In this document: in pieces, positions 1-4,485 of the stretch
Layout of the letters: every line of letters starts with the position of its first letter
Numbering within the stretch: the stretch's first letter is position 1
DNA from: an uncultured Opitutia bacterium
Lineage (GTDB): Bacteria > Verrucomicrobiota > Verrucomicrobiia > Opitutales > UBA953
Length of the DNA: 6,636 nt
NCBI GenBank assembly: GCA_903879465.1
Contig: CAIRLQ010000178.1
Coordinates: forward strand, 1 to 6,636
Direction: 5' to 3'
Program-made: the position numbers and the translations under genes
Notes under the pieces: model-generated
Told to the model about the DNA's origin: nothing
Seen by the model: only the letters and a program-made list of their open reading frames with translations
The model's database searches: none

Positions 1-468
1 CTGCACTCCTGGAAGGCGATGCTCGACACCCTCGAAGGCGTGGGCCAGCCGAAGACCTTCGGCTTCCAGGCCGACCTCGCGCACACCTACCTCTACCTGA
101 TGGGCTACAATGAACCCGAAGCCGCCCTGCTGAAGGAAGGCTACACTCAGGAACAGTTCTGGCCCGCCTATCGCGAGATGGTAGGCAAGCTCCGCCCCTG
201 GACCCTCGACTTCCACGTGGCTCAGAATGATGGCACCGTCCACGGCACTGGTTCGCACGAGAAAACCGGTCGCCACTGCCAAGCCGACGACGCCAACGGT
301 AAGCTCGACATCACAGCCACTTCCAAGGTCTGGCTCGAAGGCGCCGCCGATCGCGGCATGAAACACATCTGCTGGGATGGTTGCATGTTCCCGAACGCCA
401 CCCTCGAAGACCCCAAGACTTGGAACACTATTCTCTCCGCGATGGTCAAGGTGAAGAAGGCCCTCTGA
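1..468 (+). CDS. Sugar phosphate isomerase/epimerase-like TIM-barrel protein, 3' part
   Basis: This is the C-terminal 155 residues of a protein whose start lies left of the window; the frame is open from base 1 and ends at TGA 466-468. The sequence resembles the xylose-isomerase-like / AP-endonuclease-2 TIM-barrel superfamily. Visible pieces are a D-x-x-H motif (D25, H28 of the fragment), a DFHVAQNDGTVHG stretch (about 70-82) with candidate metal or substrate residues, TGRHC (89-93) and a late KHICWDG strand (121-127). Family members isomerise or epimerise sugars, ketoses or inositol derivatives using a divalent metal, usually in the cytosol. The next gene, 43 bp downstream on the same strand, is a Gfo/Idh/MocA oxidoreductase, a very common partner, so the two are probably cotranscribed. 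The exact substrate cannot be read from this fragment, and the metal ligands are proposed by pattern only. The protein ends in a basic VKVKKAL tail. Confidence 0.8.
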   Translation: MHSWKAMLDTLEGVGQPKTFGFQADLAHTYLYLMGYNEPEAALLKEGYTQEQFWPAYREMVGKLRPWTLDFHVAQNDGTVHGTGSHEKTGRHCQADDANGKLDITATSKVWLEGAADRGMKHICWDGCMFPNATLEDPKTWNTILSAMVKVKKAL

Positions 469-511
469 GCGTCTGACCTAACCGCACCGCCCTCCGCTTA
501 CTCCTCATATC

Positions 512-1675
512 ATGTCTAAAGCCATTCGCATCGGTCTCATCGGTTACGGCTTCATGGGCCGCACCCACTCCAACGCCTACTCACAGGTCGGTCACTTCTT
601 TCCGAAGGACAAGCTCACCGCCGGCCACCACATCGTCCGCCAGGCCGTCTGCGGCCGCGATGAAGCCAAGGTGAAAGACTTCGCCGAGAAGTGGGGCTAC
701 GCCTCCTACGAAACCGACTGGCGCAAGCTCGTCGCCCGCGCCGACATCGACGCTATTGATATCTGCACCCCCAATGACTCGCACGCCGAGATTGCCTTGG
801 AGTGCATCAAGCACGGTAAGATAATCCTCTGCGAAAAGCCCTTGGCGCTCAACGGCGAGCAAGGCGAGAAGATGGTCGCCGCCGTGGAAAAGTCGGGCCT
901 CCCGAATCTCGTCTGGTATAACTACCGCTTCCTTCCTGCCGTCACGCTCGCGAAGAACATCGTCGCTGCTGGCGAACTGGGTCGCATCTTTCACTACCGC
1001 GCTAACTTCCTCCAAGATTGGACAATCTCGACCGAGCTGCCTCAAGGCGGTGCAGGCCTCTGGCGCCTCGACGCCGCGGCCGCTGGTTCCGGCGTGACGG
1101 GCGACTTGCTCGCGCATTGCATCGACACGGCCCGATGGATCAACGGTGAGATCACCGAAGTATCTGCAATGACCGAGACCTTCATTAAAGAACGCGTCCA
1201 TACCGCCACCGGCAAGGTCCACCCCGTCACCATCGATGATGCGTGCATCTTCCTGTGCCGCTTCGAAAACGGTTCGCTCGCCCAGTTCGAGTCGACCCGC
1301 TACGCACGCGGCCACAAGGCCCTCTACACGTTCGAACTCAACGGCGAGAAGAAGTCGCTGCAGTGGGATCTCCATGACCTCAACCGCTTGAACTACTTCG
1401 ACCACGCCGTCCCCGGTGACCGCCGCGGTTGGGCCAGCATCCATACTTCCGACGGCGATCACCCGTACTCCGGCAACTGGTGGGTCCCTGGACTCTGTCT
1501 CGGTTACGAACACTCGTTCACCCATGCCCTCGCCGAATTCCTCAAGAGCCTCGACGACCCCAAGGCGCCTAAGGCCTACCCGGACTTCCGTCACGCGCTC
1601 GGCACTCAGTACGTCTGCGACGCCGTCCTGGAGTCCGCCAAGACCAAGCAGTGGGTGAAGGTTAAGAAGGCCTAA
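512..1675 (+). CDS. Gfo/Idh/MocA family NAD(P)-dependent oxidoreductase
   Basis: The gene is complete, 387 residues, the usual length for the family. Residues 1-125 form a Rossmann domain with the dinucleotide-binding glycines of GYGFMG (11-16) directly after the first strand. The family EKP motif (108-110) supplies the conserved lysine. The C-terminal alpha/beta domain carries SGVTGDLLAHCIDTARW (193-209), matching the G-D-x-x-x-H-x-x-D pattern, with H202 the likely catalytic histidine. Enzymes of this family oxidise or reduce a sugar or inositol hydroxyl with NAD or NADP. After the second strand there is CGRD (47-50) with an arginine rather than an acidic residue, which may favour NADP; this is a weak inference. 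ATG 512 is chosen because the Rossmann strand starts six codons later. No Shine-Dalgarno sequence precedes it; the upstream bases are pyrimidine-rich (CTCCTCATATC). There is no signal peptide, so it is probably cytosolic. It is likely cotranscribed with the upstream TIM-barrel gene and is followed by a strong terminator. Substrate unknown. Confidence 0.93.
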   Translation: MSKAIRIGLIGYGFMGRTHSNAYSQVGHFFPKDKLTAGHHIVRQAVCGRDEAKVKDFAEKWGYASYETDWRKLVARADIDAIDICTPNDSHAEIALECIKHGKIILCEKPLALNGEQGEKMVAAVEKSGLPNLVWYNYRFLPAVTLAKNIVAAGELGRIFHYRANFLQDWTISTELPQGGAGLWRLDAAAAGSGVTGDLLAHCIDTARWINGEITEVSAMTETFIKERVHTATGKVHPVTIDDACIFLCRFENGSLAQFESTRYARGHKALYTFELNGEKKSLQWDLHDLNRLNYFDHAVPGDRRGWASIHTSDGDHPYSGNWWVPGLCLGYEHSFTHALAEFLKSLDDPKAPKAYPDFRHALGTQYVCDAVLESAKTKQWVKVKKA

Positions 1676-1696
1676 TCCGCCCTCCAGCAGCCTCCC

Positions 1697-1728
1697 AGAG
1701 GCCTCGGATCACTCGATCCGAGGCCTCT
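1697..1728 (+). terminator. Strong hairpin terminator after the oxidoreductase gene
   Basis: AGAGGCCTCGGATC (1697-1710) and GATCCGAGGCCTCT (1715-1728) form a perfect 14-bp stem around the loop ACTC. The hairpin starts 21 bp after the stop codon and is followed by TTCGTTGT, a moderately T-rich tail. It should end the isomerase-oxidoreductase transcript. The stem is self-complementary on both strands, but no gene reads into it from the right. Confidence 0.85.
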
Positions 1729-1772
1729 TTCGTTGTACCCCTACCCAGAGCGGCCGGTCCCCCGAATCTACC

Positions 1773-1792
1773 CGATGGTTATCATCGTTTTT
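1773..1792 (+). terminator. Small hairpin with T5 run, possible backup terminator
   Basis: CGATG (1773-1777) and CATCG (1783-1787) pair around GTTAT, or six pairs with a G-T wobble and a three-base loop. The stem is followed directly by TTTTT (1788-1792). It is short and only moderately GC-rich, so it would be a weak terminator behind the strong one at 1697-1728. It could equally be a chance inverted repeat or a small operator upstream of the next gene. Confidence 0.25.
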
Positions 1793-1896
1793 ATCAATGC
1801 ACGCTCCCGGAGCACCCGTGATATGATGTCGTCCGTCCCCCTTACGGTTCCTCCCCGTCGTACCTTTTCTTTCGTCATCCTGCTTAGTTCAAATTG

Positions 1897-1924
1897 TTGA
1901 CATCATACTGTCTTTATTCATACT
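1897..1924 (+). promoter_or_regulatory. Probable sigma70-type promoter for the aspartic-protease-like gene
   Basis: A perfect -35 hexamer TTGACA (1897-1902) is followed after 16 bp by CATACT (1919-1924), which matches the -10 consensus TATAAT at four of six positions, including the key A2 and T6. The stretch is clearly AT-richer than the surrounding genes. A transcript would start near 1931, leaving a leader of about 25 nt before ATG 1957. The -10 assignment is less certain than the -35. Confidence 0.55.
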
Positions 1925-1955
1925 ACACCCTAATTACTAACACTACTGTTACTAA
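1904..1955 (+). repeat. Cluster of short TACT direct repeats in the promoter and leader
   Basis: TACT occurs at 1906, 1921, 1935, 1944 and 1950. Two copies lie in the longer repeat CATACT (1904-1909 and 1919-1924, 15 bp apart). Two lie in TTACTAA (1934-1940 and 1949-1955, also 15 bp apart). The array spans the proposed -10 box and the leader up to the start codon. It may be a binding site for a regulator or merely low-complexity AT-rich sequence; no known operator is recognised. Confidence 0.35.
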
Positions 1956-1956
1956 A

Positions 1957-2700
1957 ATGAGCCCAAAACGCACTATTAGCAGCATGGTCTGCACTTACCG
2001 GCTGTACCTGCTGAACCGCCACCTCTTCATCGACCTTCCCGAAGGCCGTGCCTTGATTGACACTGGCGCCCCATTCAGCGCCTCGGTGTCAGGTCGCCTG
2101 ACCTGGCAGAACCAGAACCACGGGGTGCACCGCGGCGGCTACATGGGCTTCACCTTCGACAAGCTCTCGGCCGAGATCGGCGTCCAAATCGACGCCCTCA
2201 TCGGCATGGACTACCTCGCCCAGACCACCCTGCTTTTCGATGTCGGTAATCAGCGGCTCACGGCCGGCGACGAAGCCCCGGCCGGGCTCAAGGTCGCCCC
2301 CTACTCGCTCGTACCGACTTCCGATATCCCAATGCTCGAGGTCATGCTCAATGGCCGCAAGTCCCGCGTAATGTGGGATACAGGTGCGCAGTTTGGCTAC
2401 ATCACGGAGCGGAACCTCGCCGCTGGTTCGGCACCCATCGCGGGTTTCAAGGATTTCAGTCCAATGTTCGGCCAATTAGATATTCCAGAATCCTTCCACC
2501 TACCGTTCGAATTCTTGGACTTCCATCTGGTGGAACGCTTCGGGGTGGCGCCGGAGAAACGCGGGGAAGGTCTGGCACCGGTGCCGATGAGTACTTTCCT
2601 GAGCCTCTTGGGCATCGACGCGATCATTGGCCCATCGTGGATGCCGCGCGTAAAAATCTGGCTCAATCCGGTCGAGCGCACAATCGGCCTATCGACCTGA
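1957..2700 (+). CDS. Two-lobed aspartic-protease-like protein (two DTGA motifs)
   Basis: With ATG 1957 the product has 247 residues. It contains two copies of the retropepsin-type pattern. Lobe 1 has ALIDTGAPFS (32-41) followed by DALIGMDYL (79-87) and LLFDVGNQRLT (92-102). Lobe 2 has VMWDTGAQFGYI (138-149) followed by DAIIGPSW (221-228) and VKIWLNPVERTI (232-243). In aspartic proteases the D-T-G aspartate and a later hydrophobic-hydrophobic-Gly form half of the active site, and two halves combine. Here both halves (D35 and D141) lie in one chain, as in pepsins, but the protein is much smaller. Lobe 2 has about 35 more residues between the two motifs. No signal peptide, PDZ domain or membrane segment is seen, so it is probably cytosolic; the substrate is unknown. 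An upstream TTG (1894) would place the -35 box inside the gene, so ATG 1957 is preferred; ATG 1984 is also possible. No Shine-Dalgarno sequence is visible. The gene stands alone between terminators. Protease activity is inferred, not shown. Confidence 0.8.
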   Translation: MSPKRTISSMVCTYRLYLLNRHLFIDLPEGRALIDTGAPFSASVSGRLTWQNQNHGVHRGGYMGFTFDKLSAEIGVQIDALIGMDYLAQTTLLFDVGNQRLTAGDEAPAGLKVAPYSLVPTSDIPMLEVMLNGRKSRVMWDTGAQFGYITERNLAAGSAPIAGFKDFSPMFGQLDIPESFHLPFEFLDFHLVERFGVAPEKRGEGLAPVPMSTFLSLLGIDAIIGPSWMPRVKIWLNPVERTIGLST

Positions 2701-2717
2701 CCTTCGGACCATAAAAT

Positions 2718-2757
2718 AAAAAGCCCCGGACAGCATCGCTGCGTACGGGGCTTTTTT
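2718..2757. terminator. Bidirectional terminator between convergent genes
   Basis: AAAAAGCCCCG (2718-2728) pairs with CGGGGCTTTTT (2746-2756), and an inner CAGC/GCTG stem (2731-2734 with 2738-2741) caps it. On the plus strand the hairpin ends in T6 (2752-2757); on the minus strand the A-run gives T5. It lies 17 bp after the plus-strand stop and 15 bp from the minus-strand stop, so it serves both the aspartic-protease-like gene and the redoxin gene. Confidence 0.92.
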
Positions 2758-2771
2758 GTGACAGGGTGAAC

Positions 2772-3977
2772 TTACTTCTTTTCCGCCGTCGGCGAGTAGA
2801 AGCGGTTCATCTTGTCGAGGATGGCGTTTTCGGCCTCCGCGAGGTTAATCACGCCGGTGTGTCGATAGACAATTTCGCCGCCGGGAGCCACGACGATGGT
2901 GTGAGGAATCGGGCCCGACATATCCTTGTCGAGAGCCGCCGCAAGGTCGTCGCTGCTGCCAGCAAATAGGTAGCTGTTGGTGGTGCGACCTTCCTTCTTC
3001 AGGGATGCTTCCACCTTTTTGCTCATGCCCGCGGCCTGCTTAAACAGGAAGGCTTCGGCCTTGGCCTTGTCCTCAGGTTTATCGAGGCTGATGGAGACGA
3101 ATTCGAAATCGCGCATATCGAACTTGCGGGAGATTTCGACGAGGTCGGGGAATTCCTTCACGCAGGGGGCACACCAGGTGGCCCAGACATTGATGACGCG
3201 ATACTTATTGGTGGTATTGGCGCGCAGCTTGGCGATACCAGCCTTGTCGATCACTTCCACGCTCACCGGGGTCTTGGCCCAAGCTTCGTGCTTAGCATCG
3301 TGCATCGCTTTCTTTTCGCGCCACTTGGTCGAACAACCCATGGGCTTGGTGAGTTCGACGGCTACTGGCTTACCCGCGAGGATGGCGTCGACGGCATTCT
3401 GACAGTCTTTGGACTTCACGGTACTGTCGTCGTGGAATCGCGAATCGTCGAAGCGACCCTGATAACGGAGCTTCAGGTTCTTATCGAAAACGAACACATG
3501 AGGAGTCGCGAGGCAGCCGTAAGCGCGCGCGATGATCTGCTTGTCGCCGTCATAGAGATAATCGAAGGTCCAGTGATTCTTCTCGGCATAAGGCTTCATC
3601 TCCTCGTAGGAGTCGCCGAATTCACCGTAGCCAAGCTCATCCTTACTAAGGCCGTCCGGGTGATTGGGGTTGATCGCAACAAGCTTAACGCCCTTGCCCT
3701 TATATTCTTCGTAAAACTTCTGCAGACGACGTTCGATGCTGTGGGAGGTCGGGCAGTGGTTGGAGGTGAAAAGCACGACGAGTGCTTCGCCGCCGGTGTA
3801 CTCGGCGAGCTTGTGCATCTTGCCGTCAGTACCGATGAGCGTGAAATCAGGGGCAGCATCGCCACTCTTAAGCGTATGGATGTCCGGAGGGTTGCCGTTG
3901 ACGAGGCCGGGGGCGTCGGCAGCGCGGACGCCGAGTGTGGCGACCAGAACGGTAAGGAGAGACAGGAGTCGCTTCAT
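2772..3977 (-). CDS. Secreted double thioredoxin-fold protein (redoxin + TlpA-like)
   Basis: The product has 401 residues. Residues 1-19 look like a Sec signal peptide (MKR, hydrophobic core, VRA before ADAP), placing it outside the cytoplasm. Domain 1 (about 37-205) is AhpC/TSA-redoxin-like: GDAAPDFTL (39-47), FTSNHCPTS (70-78) with C75, and ATP (157-159) containing the likely cis-proline. Its active site is CxxS, with only one cysteine. A linker follows with TKPMGCSTKW (210-219), resembling a GC-x-x-KW motif that I associate with PVC redoxins. Domain 2 (about 236-392) is TlpA/ResA-like, with INVWATWCAPC (262-272) and the cis-proline region GPIPHT (355-360). The WCAPC pair should make it a thiol-disulfide reductase; domain 1 may be peroxidase-like or structural. 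Extra cysteines are C155, C192 and C215. ATG 3977 fits the signal peptide; no Shine-Dalgarno sequence precedes it. It is last in the minus-strand group, 59 bp after the DUF3293-like gene, and a convincing promoter in that gap was not found. Confidence 0.9.
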   Translation of the reverse strand: MKRLLSLLTVLVATLGVRAADAPGLVNGNPPDIHTLKSGDAAPDFTLIGTDGKMHKLAEYTGGEALVVLFTSNHCPTSHSIERRLQKFYEEYKGKGVKLVAINPNHPDGLSKDELGYGEFGDSYEEMKPYAEKNHWTFDYLYDGDKQIIARAYGCLATPHVFVFDKNLKLRYQGRFDDSRFHDDSTVKSKDCQNAVDAILAGKPVAVELTKPMGCSTKWREKKAMHDAKHEAWAKTPVSVEVIDKAGIAKLRANTTNKYRVINVWATWCAPCVKEFPDLVEISRKFDMRDFEFVSISLDKPEDKAKAEAFLFKQAAGMSKKVEASLKKEGRTTNSYLFAGSSDDLAAALDKDMSGPIPHTIVVAPGGEIVYRHTGVINLAEAENAILDKMNRFYSPTAEKK

Positions 3978-4036
3978 GGGGATAAGGGTTAGCAGTGACA
4001 GTCCCTAAATCGCCCCCGGTTCCAACCCGAAAATGG

Positions 4037-4426
4037 TCAGACCGCCCGGAAGTCCCGCCCGAGGTCTTCGCCCTCCCCATCGGCACAGGCTACCAGGGTC
4101 AATCTGCCCTGCCGGATGTAAAAGATAGCCAATTGCCCGTAGCGACGCCCGAGCTCAATCGCTCCGGGCAAACCCACCGTGACTGCCCAACCCGGTTCCT
4201 GATGGGCGCCATCCGAAGATTGGCCGATGATTCGATGCAGGCGGTAGCCCGCCCCGCGTAGTTCTTCGGCCAGGGTATGGTCGGCGACTTGATTATCCGC
4301 CGGGTCGGTCACCATTCCCTCCGGGTCATGCGCGGTGAGAATCGCAAACTCAGCTGGCCAATCAACCGGCAGAGGATCGAAGCGAAAGACGGTCTGCTTG
4401 AACTGAGCTCGAAGGACGGGGTCCAT
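4037..4426 (-). CDS. DUF3293-like small protein of unknown function
   Basis: The product has 129 residues from ATG 4426. It resembles DUF3293 in layout: a first strand FAILTAHDPEG (27-37), a conserved-type asparagine in DPADNQVAD (41-49), a helix leading to GAGYRLHRIIG (58-68), then EPGWAVTVG (77-85) and GRRYGQLAIFYI (93-104). The family match comes from memory of this pattern and was not searched. Proteins of this family have no established function. It has no signal peptide or membrane segment, so it is likely cytosolic. A longer reading from TTG 4525 would overlap the end of the cytochrome gene and run through a hairpin, so the ATG is preferred. No Shine-Dalgarno sequence precedes it (TTATTTGCAGAAC). 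It lies between two exported-protein genes on the same strand, with a terminator-like hairpin just upstream, so its membership in one operon is doubtful. Confidence 0.75.
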   Translation of the reverse strand: MDPVLRAQFKQTVFRFDPLPVDWPAEFAILTAHDPEGMVTDPADNQVADHTLAEELRGAGYRLHRIIGQSSDGAHQEPGWAVTVGLPGAIELGRRYGQLAIFYIRQGRLTLVACADGEGEDLGRDFRAV

Positions 4427-4433
4427 GTTCTGC

Positions 4434-4465
4434 AAATAAGACGGGGCGACCGAAGTCGCCCTGTC
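4434..4465 (-). terminator. UUCG-capped hairpin with T-rich tail after the cytochrome gene
   Basis: Read on the minus strand, GACAGGGCGAC (4465-4455) and GTCGCCCCGTC (4450-4440) form an 11-bp stem with one G-T pair, closed by the loop TTCG. C(UUCG)G is a very stable RNA tetraloop. TTATTT (4439-4434) follows directly. This fits a Rho-independent terminator for the cytochrome gene, whose stop lies 20 bp upstream. The hairpin ends only 13 nt before the DUF3293-like ATG, so it could also act as an attenuator or leader structure for that gene. Confidence 0.75.
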
Positions 4466-4485
4466 GAACCGAGATTGAGTACTAA

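Noticed and set aside
581..1594. 337-codon open frame on the minus strand inside the oxidoreductase gene
   Set aside because: It is fully antisense to a clear Gfo/Idh/MocA gene; its product has no recognisable motif and is rich in G, V, E and A, as expected from the complement of GC-rich codons.
1823..1900. Short 25-codon open frame (MMSSVPLTV...)
   Set aside because: It has no ribosome binding site, no recognisable features and ends within the -35 box; such short frames are expected by chance.
1894..1956. Upstream TTG extension of the aspartic-protease-like gene (21 extra residues)
   Set aside because: It would put the TTGACA -35 box and the promoter inside the gene; the extra residues are low-complexity (S, T, Y, L) and come from AT-rich sequence that looks non-coding.
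3288..3992. 234-codon open frame on the plus strand across the redoxin gene
   Set aside because: It lies antisense to the well-supported double thioredoxin protein and shows no domain pattern; treated as a shadow frame.
3978..4036. Possible promoter upstream of the redoxin gene (TTGGAA on the minus strand)
   Set aside because: No acceptable -10 box at a suitable distance; the 59-bp gap gives no convincing promoter or terminator.
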